This document shows positions 35,901-44,737 of a stretch of 64,000 nucleotides of DNA, one piece after another (the first letter of the stretch is position 1; each line of letters begins with the position of its first letter). This DNA comes from M3 sp045133615 (GTDB lineage Bacteria; Bacteroidota; Bacteroidia; Bacteroidales; Muribaculaceae), in contig JBGUUQ010000051.1 of the NCBI GenBank assembly GCA_045133615.1, forward strand, positions 23,657 to 87,656, read 5' to 3'. A program made the translations under genes and the position numbers. Below the pieces are notes generated by a model. It ran no database searches. It saw only the letters and a program-made list of their open reading frames with translations, and was not told the origin of the DNA.

Positions 35901-36476
35901 ATGGAATACACCCAACCCAAACTCCCTTACGCCACCGATGCGTTGGAGCCTGCTATCAGCAAAAAGACTGTCGAATTTCACTATGGTAAACACGAAAAAG
36001 CCTATATCGACAATCTCAACAACATGATTAAAGGCACCGAATTCGAACGTCTCGAACTCGAAGAAATCATCCGACGCGCCACAGGCCCATTGTTCAACAA
36101 TGCCTCCCAAGCGTGGAACCATATATTCTATTTCTTCTCTTTTTCCCCCTTTGGAGGCGGCGAACCCGAAGGAGAACTCGCTGAAGCCATCATCGCCCAA
36201 TTCGGCTCTTTTGAAACTTTCAAAAAGACATTTGTCGAAGCCGGCGTAAAGATTTTCGGTTCCGGTTGGGTATGGCTCTCCAAAGATTCCGAAGGCAAAC
36301 TCGTCATCACTCAGGAAAGCAATGCAGGCAATCCTCTCACAAGCGGATTAAGCCCCTTGCTCACCTTCGATGTCTGGGAACACGCCTACTATCTCGACCA
36401 CCAAAACCGACGTGCCGATGCCCTCAATGCACTTTGGAACATCGTCGATTGGGACATCATTAGCAGTCGATACTAA
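35901..36476 (+). CDS. sodB: superoxide dismutase, Fe/Mn type
   Basis: Dismutates superoxide in the cytoplasm. Metal ligands are in EFHYGKHEKAY, QAWNHIFYF and DVWEHAYYLDH. Gln in LFNNASQAWNH is at the position that marks the iron-type second sphere, though Bacteroides enzymes of this group are often active with either metal. I chose the start at 35901 (MEYTQPKLPY), which gives 191 residues, the family length; an upstream in-frame ATG at 35841 would add 20 residues with no similarity and lies right behind the terminator. No promoter consensus is obvious in the short gap. Confidence 0.94.
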   Translation: MEYTQPKLPYATDALEPAISKKTVEFHYGKHEKAYIDNLNNMIKGTEFERLELEEIIRRATGPLFNNASQAWNHIFYFFSFSPFGGGEPEGELAEAIIAQFGSFETFKKTFVEAGVKIFGSGWVWLSKDSEGKLVITQESNAGNPLTSGLSPLLTFDVWEHAYYLDHQNRRADALNALWNIVDWDIISSRY

Positions 36477-36578
36477 TCCTTTTTTTCTTACGAATTTTCG
36501 TACTTTTCTCATATGGATTTAACGCATAGCGTACATTAACTTTAGCACTTAATAAGCATAATGTGATGAATGGAGAAG

Positions 36579-36606
36579 GAGGTCTGCGTGAGCAGCCCTC
36601 TTTTTC
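36579..36606 (+). terminator. terminator of sodB
   Basis: Stem GAGGTCTGC / GCAGCCCTC with one mismatch and loop GTGA, followed by TTTTTC, 102 bases after the sodB stop. Confidence 0.6.
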
Positions 36607-36648
36607 TTTCCCACACCACAAATCGAAACTCTCAATTTTTCAATTCCC

Positions 36649-37308
36649 ATGCGCCCACTTCTGCTCTCATTCCATATCCTCACCCTCATCGCTGCACTGA
36701 TTCTCATCGTAGTCATATCCTACGATGCTTTCACCAACATATCCTTTCTTGCCGACAGTTGGTACCTCACCATCCAATTCTGGGTATGCATCTTCTTCAT
36801 GCTCGATTTCTTCGTCGAATGGATATTCTCGCCTCGCAAATGGCACTATCTCCTCACACGCGCCATCTTTCTGCTCGTTAGTATCCCATATCTCAACATC
36901 ATCAACCACTACCATATCGAGATACCCGAATCGCTATCCTATGCCATTCGCTTCATCCCCATGTTGCGTGCAGCCTATGCACTTGCCATCATCACCCGCC
37001 TTCTATCTTCCGACCGCATCTCCGGTCTATTCTCATGCTACATCATCCTGCTGCTCACTTCTGTCTACTTTTCCGCCATCATCTTCTACATCACCGAACA
37101 TTATGTCAATCCCTTAGTCACCGACTTTTGGAACTCACTTTGGTGGGCATTCATGAACGTCACCACAGTCGGCTGCAACATCAACGCCATCACCACTACC
37201 GGCATGATACTTGCTGTCATCTTATCAGCCGAAGGACTCATCTTATTTCCCGTTTTCACCATCTATATCACCAATGCTCTGACTCGGACTCCCGACAAAC
37301 AAGCCTAA
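36649..37308 (+). CDS. potassium-channel-like membrane protein with altered filter
   Basis: 219 residues, very hydrophobic, about six transmembrane helices: four in the first 130 residues (a voltage-sensor-like bundle, with LDFFVEWIF and RFIPMLRAAYALAIITRLL) and two around a pore loop at about 165-185 (FWNSLWWAFMNVTTVGCNI) plus a last helix. The pore loop has the layout of a K-channel filter, but reads TVGCN instead of TVGYG. Ion selectivity may thus be relaxed. No cytoplasmic RCK or cyclic-nucleotide domain follows. The start at 36649 gives a plausible first helix right away. Confidence 0.75.
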   Translation: MRPLLLSFHILTLIAALILIVVISYDAFTNISFLADSWYLTIQFWVCIFFMLDFFVEWIFSPRKWHYLLTRAIFLLVSIPYLNIINHYHIEIPESLSYAIRFIPMLRAAYALAIITRLLSSDRISGLFSCYIILLLTSVYFSAIIFYITEHYVNPLVTDFWNSLWWAFMNVTTVGCNINAITTTGMILAVILSAEGLILFPVFTIYITNALTRTPDKQA

Positions 37309-37375
37309 AATCCGAAAAATCTGCAATATCGGCGCATTCATATCCTCCCACACTTCATCTTGCAAAAATTTTCGC

Positions 37376-37383
37376 TATATTTG
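37376..37383 (+). promoter_or_regulatory. -7 element before T9SS cargo gene
   Basis: TATATTTG matches TAnnTTTG, 21 bases before the start at 37405. Confidence 0.45.
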
Positions 37384-37404
37384 TAGATTATTTATCTATT
37401 TAAA

Positions 37405-38745
37405 ATGAAGAAAATCGTCATTTCGGTCGCTGCATTGCTCGCTGTCAACTCCGCCATTGCCCAAATTTCTTTCTCAGGCAACAGTCGCGAAGTTATTACC
37501 GTCTCCCCTCAGGCTTCGACCGGACTAAATAATATCTACGTCCTTTACGACACCAACGGTGTTTCCATAAGCTACACCGCCTCTTCATCCTCTTCTGCCA
37601 TCACTTGGTATCGCTTCAGCAACCTCGGAGGAGCCTATGCAGAGCCGATTTCCGGCATCACACATTCAGGGTCCGTATATACACTCCCCTCGGTTGAAGG
37701 CGACATGGGATATATCGTCGAAGAAGGCTCCCGACGCACCTATTTTTGGATAGTCGATTATGCCGCTCACTATCTCGACTTGCAGTCGCTTACAGTCTCT
37801 GCCGAGCAAGATTGCGCGATGACAGCACTCGAAACTATGGGCAATGGTGATAAAATCTTATACTACACCATCAACGGCCGTCAGATGGAACTCGACCGCG
37901 AACTCTCGCTGCAATATTCCACCCTCGAATGGAATTCCGACAGCGAAACCTATGTCCAAGTCGAAACCACCGAGACCTTCTCGTATCTCCCCTCCGTCAT
38001 CTATACCGCTGCTCCACTTTGCGACACCGATTTCTCACTCTCCGGCGACCGCTTCCTGCGTCAATGGGGCGAAGCTGAAACCATAGTGTCCCCCTCTTTC
38101 TCCACCATAGCCGTTGCTGCCGAAACATCTGCCACACAGACCACACGCGAAAACGACAATGAGCAGAAAGAAGATGGAGCCGCTCTTGGAGGCTCCGCTC
38201 CGGTAGAGATCACATTCAAGGCAGCAGTAACCGATGCCGCCATATATCGCGAATGGCAGATTTCCGAAGACATCGAATTTGAAAACATATCGATGCGGTT
38301 CAACGAACTTGAGACCACCCACACTTTCTTGGACTACGGCACCTACTACGTTCGCTTCATGGCAAGCAACGATGCCGGCACATGCGACTATTACGGTGCT
38401 ACCTACGAAATCTCCGTCGGAGAATCTCGATTGGAATGTCCCAACGCATTTTCCCCCGGTGCCACCGAAGGTGTCAACGATGAGTGGAAAGTCAGCTACA
38501 AATCCATCACATCTTTTGAATGTCACATCTTCAACCGATGGGGCATAAAAGTAGCCGAATTCTCCGATCCTTCTCAAGGATGGGACGGCCGCCACAACGG
38601 CAAACTCGTTCCGGCTGGCGTTTACTACTACGTTATTAAAGCCCGCGGTGCCGATGGTCGGGACTACGACCTTAAAGGCGACATCAACATTATCAACTAC
38701 AACGGTACTCTCAACGGTACCACATCAAACCCCGCAACAGAATGA
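37405..38745 (+). CDS. type IX secretion cargo with gliding-motility-type C-terminal domain
   Basis: Secreted or surface protein. Signal peptide MKKIVISVAALLAVNSAIA; central beta-rich Ig/PKD-like regions (TFKAAVTDAAIYREWQISEDIEFEN and TFLDYGTYYVRFMASNDAGTCDYYGATYEISV); C-terminal domain CPNAFSPGATEGVNDEWKVSYKSITSFECHIFNRWGIKVAEF followed by GWDGRHNGKLVPAGVYYYVIKA, which is the type-B T9SS sorting domain (gliding-motility-associated C-terminal, CHU_C). The passenger part has no enzymatic motif. Its stop overlaps the transglycosylase start (ATGA), hinting at joint work at the cell wall or surface. Confidence 0.88.
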   Translation: MKKIVISVAALLAVNSAIAQISFSGNSREVITVSPQASTGLNNIYVLYDTNGVSISYTASSSSSAITWYRFSNLGGAYAEPISGITHSGSVYTLPSVEGDMGYIVEEGSRRTYFWIVDYAAHYLDLQSLTVSAEQDCAMTALETMGNGDKILYYTINGRQMELDRELSLQYSTLEWNSDSETYVQVETTETFSYLPSVIYTAAPLCDTDFSLSGDRFLRQWGEAETIVSPSFSTIAVAAETSATQTTRENDNEQKEDGAALGGSAPVEITFKAAVTDAAIYREWQISEDIEFENISMRFNELETTHTFLDYGTYYVRFMASNDAGTCDYYGATYEISVGESRLECPNAFSPGATEGVNDEWKVSYKSITSFECHIFNRWGIKVAEFSDPSQGWDGRHNGKLVPAGVYYYVIKARGADGRDYDLKGDINIINYNGTLNGTTSNPATE

Positions 38746-39698
38746 ATTTAAAATACATCACCCGCTCCCTGATTGTATCCACAATCCTTGGAGCATCATC
38801 CATCGCGGCCGTAGCAGCCGACGATAGTGCAAAAAGCGCCGTTTTTTCTCGTGTTGAAAACCCGGAAATTCCTCGTTCCATGGAATTTGCTGGAAAAAAA
38901 ATCGACTTGGATCGTACCGACATGTACGAACGTCTCGATCGTGAACTCACCTCGATGATCTACACACATGGCAACACCCTGTTAGTCATCAAGCGAGCCA
39001 ACAAATATTTCCCCATACTTGCCCCAATCCTCAAGAAAAACGGCATCCCCGCCGATATGATATATCTCGCATGTATCGAAAGTACACTTAATATTCGAGC
39101 TTATTCATCGGCAAAAGCTGCCGGCTTGTGGCAATTCATTCCAAGCACTGCAAAGCAATACGGCTTGGAAGTCTCCGACGAAGTCGATGAGCGTTACCAC
39201 ATCGAAAAAGAGACCGCTGCCGCTTGTCGATACTTCAAAAAAGCCCTCGAATTATACGGCAATTGGGAATCGGTAGCCGCATCCTACAACGGCGGTATGG
39301 CCCGTATCAGCAACGAACTCAGTTCGCAACAAGCATCCTCGGCCTACGATCTCTACCTCGTTGACGAAACCTCACGCTATATGTTCCGACTTTTGGCAAT
39401 GAAAGTCATCATGGAAAATCCCGCTCGCTTCGGTTTCCGACTGTCAAAACACCAACTTTACCAACCGGTCGAATACACCGAAGTCACCGTCGATGACGCC
39501 GTTGAAGACTGGCCCACATGGGCAAAAGAACACGGCATTACATTTGCCCAACTACGCGAACACAACCCTTGGATTCGCGCAAAAAAGCTCACCAACAAGA
39601 CAAAAAAGACCTACACCATTAAGATTCCGAAACAAAGCAGTCTTTACCGCTCACGTCAGGAACAGTCTGTCTACAATCCTAATTGGGTAATCGACTAA
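38742..39698 (+). CDS. MltD-like lytic transglycosylase
   Basis: Cleaves peptidoglycan glycan strands to 1,6-anhydro products. Signal peptide SLIVSTILGASSIAAVAA. The SLT/GH23 domain (about 80-230) shows the catalytic Glu in IYLACIESTLNIRAYSSAKAAGLWQFIPSTAKQYGLEV and the downstream ETAAACRYFKKALELYGNWESVAASYNGGMARI. The C-terminal part (WAKEHGITFAQLREHNPWIR...TYTIKIPK) resembles one LysM-type wall-binding repeat. 318 residues, shorter than MltD with several LysM copies. The ATGA overlap couples it to the T9SS cargo gene. Confidence 0.9.
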   Translation: MNLKYITRSLIVSTILGASSIAAVAADDSAKSAVFSRVENPEIPRSMEFAGKKIDLDRTDMYERLDRELTSMIYTHGNTLLVIKRANKYFPILAPILKKNGIPADMIYLACIESTLNIRAYSSAKAAGLWQFIPSTAKQYGLEVSDEVDERYHIEKETAAACRYFKKALELYGNWESVAASYNGGMARISNELSSQQASSAYDLYLVDETSRYMFRLLAMKVIMENPARFGFRLSKHQLYQPVEYTEVTVDDAVEDWPTWAKEHGITFAQLREHNPWIRAKKLTNKTKKTYTIKIPKQSSLYRSRQEQSVYNPNWVID

Positions 39699-39711
39699 TA
39701 GCTTATTCATT

Positions 39712-42528
39712 ATGGGTGAATTTATTGATAGCTTGTCAATTTTTGGCGCAAGGGTCAACAATCTCAAGAACATTGACGTGACCATTCCGCACAACAAACT
39801 TTCGGTCATCACCGGACTGAGTGGCAGCGGAAAATCCTCTCTTGCCTTCGACACCATTTACGCCGAAGGCCAGCGTCGCTATATTGAGACTTTCTCTTCC
39901 TATGCCCGCAACATGCTTGGGGCATTGGAGCGTCCCGATGTCGACAACATTTCGGGCCTTAGTCCCGTGATTGCCATTGAGCAAAAGACTATCAATCGCA
40001 ACCCGCGAAGCACTATCGGCACCACTACCGAAATCTACGATTTCCTGCGACTCCTATTCGCACGCGTAGGCACCGCCAGAAGCTACATCTCCGGTGAGCC
40101 GATGATCAAGTACACCGAAGAGCGTATTATCGACCTCATTCTCCAAAAATACAATGGTCGTCGCATATACATCCTCGCGCCACTCATCAAAAACCGCAAA
40201 GGCCACTACAAAGACCTTTTTGAGACTCAACGTAAAAAGGGCTACCTCAATGTTCGTGTCGATGGTGAGATTCGTGAGATTACATTCGGAATGAAACTCG
40301 ACCGTTACAAAAACCACTCCATAGAACTCGTCATCGACAAAATGGTAGTCTCCTCTCGCGATGCCGAGCGTCTGCGCGACACCGTAAGCACCGCCCTAAA
40401 GCAAGGCGACAAGCAACTGATGATATATGATGTCGATGCCGACTCCATTGGCCATTACAGCCAACTGTTGATGGATCCTGTCAGCGGTATTTCATATCGG
40501 GAGCCGGCTCCTCACAACTTCTCATTCAACTCTCCGCAAGGAGCCTGCCCATGCTGCAAAGGACTGGGATACGTAAATATTGTCGATAGAAACAAACTTA
40601 TCCCCGACAACTCGCTGTCTATCCACGACGGCGGAATAGTCGCCCTTGGAAAATACAAGAATGCCATGATATTCTGGCAGATAGCGGCTATATGCGAGAA
40701 ATACGGCCACACACTCAAAACCCCGATTAAAGACCTTTGCGAAGAAGCTATCAACGATATTCTCAACGGCACTACCGAGCGACTCGCTGTAAAAACAGAG
40801 ACTCTTAGCACCTCCAACTATTTCCTCTCCTACGAAGGAATAGTAAAATATATCGAACTCCAGCAAAACGACGAAGCATCATCTGCCGCTCAAAAATGGA
40901 GCGGACAGTTCTTCTCGCGAGCCGTATGTCCGGAATGTAATGGACAGCGACTCAACCGTGAAGCTCTACACTTCTTCATCGGCGATAAAAACATTGCCGA
41001 CCTTTCTGCTCTCGATATTTCCGACCTATACCGGTGGGCGCTTTCGGCCGACAGCCTCCTAAGCCCCTCACAAGCAATCATTGCCGGCGAAATTCTCAAA
41101 GAAATTCGCACTCGTCTTAAATTTCTCGTCGACGTAGGGCTCGAATACCTCTCTCTCAATCGCAATTCTGCCACTCTCTCCGGAGGAGAAAGCCAACGCA
41201 TCAGACTTGCCACTCAATTAGGCTCCGAACTGGTCAACGTGATGTACATACTCGACGAACCAAGCATCGGACTACATCAACGCGACAACAAGCGACTGAT
41301 CGATTCGCTGAAACGCCTGCGCGATGCCGGAAATTCTGTTATCGTCGTTGAGCACGACAAAGACATGATGCTCGAAGCCGATTATATTGTCGACATAGGC
41401 CCGAAAGCCGGACGAAAAGGGGGTGAAGTGGTATTTTCGGGAACTCCGAAAGAGATGCTCTCCACCCACACTCTCACAGCCGACTATCTCAACGGCAACA
41501 AAACCATCCCCGTACCTACCGCTCGACGTAAAGGAAACGGGAAAAATATCATCCTCTCAGGATGCACCGGCAACAACTTGCGCGACGTTACATTCACCCT
41601 CCCGTTGGGGCAATTTGTATGCGTGGCGGGAGTGTCTGGCAGCGGCAAATCAAGCCTTGTAAACGGCACTCTGCAACCGATTCTAAGCCAACGATTCTAT
41701 CGCTCCAACCAAGAGCCCTTGCCTTACAAGGAGATTCTCGGAATCGACAACATCGATAAAGTCGTTACAGTCGACCAATCACCCTTAGGACGCTCTCCGC
41801 GCTCAAATCCGGCCACCTATACCGGTGTTTTCGCCGACATCCGCAGTCTCTTTGTCAACCTTCCGGAAGCCAAAATCCGTGGTTACAAGCCGGGACGTTT
41901 CTCCTTCAATGTATCCGGCGGTCGATGCGAATCATGCAACGGAAATGGCTATAAGACCATCGAAATGAACTTCCTCCCCGACGTCCTTGTCCCTTGCGAA
42001 GTCTGTGGCGGAAAACGCTACAATCGAGAAACTCTTGAAGTGCGCTTCAAAGGCAAATCCATTGCCGACGTGCTTGATATGACAATAAATCAGGCTGTCG
42101 AATTTTTTGCCGGAATACCCAATATTCTCAACAAAATAAAGGTTCTGCAAGACATTGGATTAGGATATATCAAACTCGGACAACCGTCAAGCACACTCTC
42201 CGGAGGCGAAAATCAGCGTGTAAAACTCGCTACCGAGCTCGCCAAACGCGATACGGGAAAGACCCTGTTCATCCTTGACGAACCCACTACAGGACTCCAT
42301 TTTGAAGACATCAACGTTCTTTTAGGCGTACTCAATCGTCTCGTCGATAAAGGCAACACCGTCCTTGTCATAGAGCACAATCTCGACGTTATAAAATGCG
42401 CCGACCATATTATTGATATGGGACCCGAAGGGGGTAAAAACGGCGGAAAAATCATCGCTACAGGCACTCCCGAACAGATTGCCGAGGGAAATTCCCCGAC
42501 AGCCGAATTCATACGCGCTGAGCTCTGA
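39712..42528 (+). CDS. uvrA: excinuclease ABC subunit A
   Basis: Damage-recognition ATPase of nucleotide excision repair. Two ABC modules: first Walker A GLSGSGKSSLAFDTIYAEGQRRY, second GVSGSGKSSLVN; signatures LSGGESQRIRLATQLGS and LSGGENQRVKLATEL. Zinc modules: CPCCKGLGY with CPECNGQRL in the first half and CESCNGNGY with CEVCGGKRY in the second. 938 residues, the usual length. Bacteroidota often have two uvrA genes; from the window alone I cannot say which paralogue this is. It is 13 bases after the transglycosylase gene. Confidence 0.96.
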   Translation: MGEFIDSLSIFGARVNNLKNIDVTIPHNKLSVITGLSGSGKSSLAFDTIYAEGQRRYIETFSSYARNMLGALERPDVDNISGLSPVIAIEQKTINRNPRSTIGTTTEIYDFLRLLFARVGTARSYISGEPMIKYTEERIIDLILQKYNGRRIYILAPLIKNRKGHYKDLFETQRKKGYLNVRVDGEIREITFGMKLDRYKNHSIELVIDKMVVSSRDAERLRDTVSTALKQGDKQLMIYDVDADSIGHYSQLLMDPVSGISYREPAPHNFSFNSPQGACPCCKGLGYVNIVDRNKLIPDNSLSIHDGGIVALGKYKNAMIFWQIAAICEKYGHTLKTPIKDLCEEAINDILNGTTERLAVKTETLSTSNYFLSYEGIVKYIELQQNDEASSAAQKWSGQFFSRAVCPECNGQRLNREALHFFIGDKNIADLSALDISDLYRWALSADSLLSPSQAIIAGEILKEIRTRLKFLVDVGLEYLSLNRNSATLSGGESQRIRLATQLGSELVNVMYILDEPSIGLHQRDNKRLIDSLKRLRDAGNSVIVVEHDKDMMLEADYIVDIGPKAGRKGGEVVFSGTPKEMLSTHTLTADYLNGNKTIPVPTARRKGNGKNIILSGCTGNNLRDVTFTLPLGQFVCVAGVSGSGKSSLVNGTLQPILSQRFYRSNQEPLPYKEILGIDNIDKVVTVDQSPLGRSPRSNPATYTGVFADIRSLFVNLPEAKIRGYKPGRFSFNVSGGRCESCNGNGYKTIEMNFLPDVLVPCEVCGGKRYNRETLEVRFKGKSIADVLDMTINQAVEFFAGIPNILNKIKVLQDIGLGYIKLGQPSSTLSGGENQRVKLATELAKRDTGKTLFILDEPTTGLHFEDINVLLGVLNRLVDKGNTVLVIEHNLDVIKCADHIIDMGPEGGKNGGKIIATGTPEQIAEGNSPTAEFIRAEL

Positions 42529-42595
42529 ACATCTACACCAAATCTCTCTTTCCCAAAATTAGAGTCCATCTCTCTTGATTAATCCGTTTTTATAG

Positions 42596-42622
42596 GCGTA
42601 AAAAATTTTTTGATTTTTACGC
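42596..42622 (+). terminator. weak hairpin after uvrA
   Basis: Stem GCGTAAAAAT / ATTTTTACGC with a short loop; no T-tract beyond the stem, so termination is uncertain. Confidence 0.4.
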
Positions 42623-43242
42623 TCATCCTTGTTTGCAATTTAAAATACGCAATTCTCATTATGTTATAAAACATATTTTTCTCACATTTCTACTTATTCG
42701 TCTGTTTTTCAGTAATTTACGCTTACTATTATATAACTACAACCAATTTCAACATCTGACACCTCCATTAATTTACATTTACATACTTGCGATTTACAAT
42801 CACATACAAACATTTGCTTTAACATGTTCAGCACCGCAATTTCAATTTCCAAATTCACAAACCACTCGCTTTGCGTTTGTAAATTCGTATTTCTGTTTAT
42901 CTTTCAGAACAGCAAAATTACATTCGTATCGTCGATTTACTCCTGTTTACTCAGCCCATCATCGTGGTTACATTCTTTAATTTCATCCATTTTAATTAAT
43001 TAGCAATCATCGTAATTTACTGATATTCATACTAATTATACATAAAAATCAATCTTTTAGTTTAATATATCGCATAAACCATACCAAATTCCGCCAGCAT
43101 CCACATGTATCGCCGTAGTAATACACTAATACCCACTAAATTACAGCAATATCGTAAACGATTTATTTAACAAAATCCACTCTCTATACCCTACCCCATA
43201 ATTTGACTATTCTCATTATTAAATTACTCAAGTTGGATCATT
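42623..43242. other. AT-rich gene-free gap
   Basis: About 620 bases of low GC with no convincing gene. The only long frame (42633-42980) has a composition-driven, low-complexity translation. The motif ATTTAC/GTAAAT recurs many times in 42700-43160. It may be a decayed region or an unrecognised noncoding element. Confidence 0.5.
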
Positions 43243-43272
43243 TATCTTTGCAAATTTGGAAATTCCAATTTT
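43243..43272 (+). promoter_or_regulatory. -7 box plus palindromic operator before HTH regulator
   Basis: TATCTTTG at 43243-43250 is followed at once by the perfect palindrome TTGGAA-A-TTCCAA (43256-43268), extended with a mismatch to 43252-43272. It sits at the expected transcription start, an ideal place for autorepression by the HTH protein 44 bases downstream. Confidence 0.5.
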
Positions 43273-43315
43273 AATAATTACATTTGCATATCGAAAGTTT
43301 TAAATTATAAACACA

Positions 43316-43852
43316 ATGGACATCGTTTCACGAATCAAAATTTTCATGAATTACCTGCAAATTGCAAATTCTCAATTTGCAGATACATGTAAAATTCCCC
43401 GCCCTACAATTTCTCAGATCCTAAACGGACGCAATAAAAAGATCAGCGATGAAATCATTGGCAAAATTCATGAAGCCTACCCTTCGCTTTCCGTCCTTTG
43501 GCTGATGTTTGGCGAGGGAGAGATGGTGATTGATTCAAATATTAAAATCTCAGAGCCTCAAAACGAAGACACAATCGACTTCGACAACCCGCATATATCT
43601 GTCGATGAGGGCATTATGCAATCGATTGACTTCGATGAAAACTTTTCCGATTCCATGTCAGAAAATTCAGAAACGCAAACTGATGACCAAAATCAGCCAG
43701 AAGCACAAGAAATTACAATCAAATCGACTGAAAAGACAGCACAACAATCCAATTCAATTTCATTCTGTGCCGACAGCTCCAAAAAGATTGTCAACATTAT
43801 GGTATTTTACAGCGACAACAGTTTTCAGCAATTCACCCCCATCAAACCATAG
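43316..43852 (+). CDS. HTH (XRE/CI-like) DNA-binding protein, 178 aa
   Basis: N-terminal helix-turn-helix (about 1-70): MDIVSRIKIFMNYLQIANSQFADTCKIPRPTISQILNGRNKKISDEIIGKIHEAYPSLSVLWLMFGEGEM, with the recognition helix at RPTISQIL. The ending VLWLMFGEGEM is a pattern seen in many Bacteroidales regulators, often phage- or island-linked. The C-terminal 100 residues are acidic and Gln/Ser-rich, probably disordered, ending with a short beta-like stretch (KKIVNIMVFYSDNSFQQFTP). No peptidase or ligand domain. The upstream palindrome suggests autoregulation. Target genes are unknown. A related, shorter protein lies at 50285. Confidence 0.8.
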   Translation: MDIVSRIKIFMNYLQIANSQFADTCKIPRPTISQILNGRNKKISDEIIGKIHEAYPSLSVLWLMFGEGEMVIDSNIKISEPQNEDTIDFDNPHISVDEGIMQSIDFDENFSDSMSENSETQTDDQNQPEAQEITIKSTEKTAQQSNSISFCADSSKKIVNIMVFYSDNSFQQFTPIKP

Positions 43853-43960
43853 CAAACATTCCATCCGATTAATTTCAATAAATCCAATTCTTTTCCGATA
43901 TTTGTACTCGACAAAGAATTGGATTTTTTCTATCAATCGACTATCACATATATCCAACCA

Positions 43961-44737
43961 ATGAAGAAATATATTCTCGACTTCAAAATTGTGGAAAACA
44001 TAAAACTCCACAACATCTACTCGCTACTGAAACTATCCCCCGTTTCAGGCTCTCTGCCCGAAATGCTTCCGGGACAGTTTGTACAGGTAGCTGTCGACGG
44101 CTCGAAAACCACATTTTTGCGCCGCCCCATTTCTATCAACAACGTCGACCGCGAGAACAACCAATTATGGCTGCTCGTTCGTCGTGCCGGCGACGGAACC
44201 GCCCGGCTCATTGACATGTCCGCCGGAGAGATTGTCAACATTGTCCTCCCGCTTGGCAACTCTTTCTCCGCGCCCGACGACACAAACGCTCGCCTTCTGC
44301 TCGTCGGCGGAGGCGTTGGCGTAGCCCCCATGCTCTACTTCGGCAAATACCTCCGCTCCCAAGGCTACAAACCCGAATTTCTGTTAGGTGCACGCTCCGC
44401 CGTTGATGTTCTGCAACTCGACGAATTCAAATCCATCGGCGAAGTACACATCTCCACCGAAGACGGCTCTCTTGGCGAACAAGGACTCGTCACCAAACAC
44501 TCCGCTCTCACTCACAAATGGGACAAAATTTTCTGCTGCGGCCCCGCTCCCATGATGAAAGCTGTTGCATCTGTTGCTCGCAGCATTGGAGCCGATTGCG
44601 AAGTGTCCCTCGAAAACATGATGGCGTGCGGACTTGGTGCATGCCTCTGTTGCGTCGAAAAAACAGTGAAAGGAAACGTGTGCGTATGCACCGAAGGTCC
44701 CGTATTCAACATAAATCAACTCACATGGCAAGACTAA
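43961..44737 (+). CDS. pyrK: dihydroorotate dehydrogenase electron-transfer subunit
   Basis: Transfers electrons from class 1B PyrD to NAD+. FAD/NAD domain with FLRRPISINNVD (flavin-binding RxxS/T type), LLVGGGVGVAPMLYFGKYL (NAD loop) and CGPAPMMKAV; C-terminal 2Fe-2S site in MMACGLGACLCC and CVCTEGPVF. The start at 43961 (MKKYILDFKIVENIKL) fits the family; the longer frame from 43919 adds an unrelated leader. 258 residues. It overlaps pyrD by 13 bases. Confidence 0.94.
   Translation: MKKYILDFKIVENIKLHNIYSLLKLSPVSGSLPEMLPGQFVQVAVDGSKTTFLRRPISINNVDRENNQLWLLVRRAGDGTARLIDMSAGEIVNIVLPLGNSFSAPDDTNARLLLVGGGVGVAPMLYFGKYLRSQGYKPEFLLGARSAVDVLQLDEFKSIGEVHISTEDGSLGEQGLVTKHSALTHKWDKIFCCGPAPMMKAVASVARSIGADCEVSLENMMACGLGACLCCVEKTVKGNVCVCTEGPVFNINQLTWQD

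Noticed and set aside
42633..42980. 115-codon frame in the AT-rich gap
   Set aside because: Low-complexity translation driven by base composition, no ribosome site, no recognisable feature.
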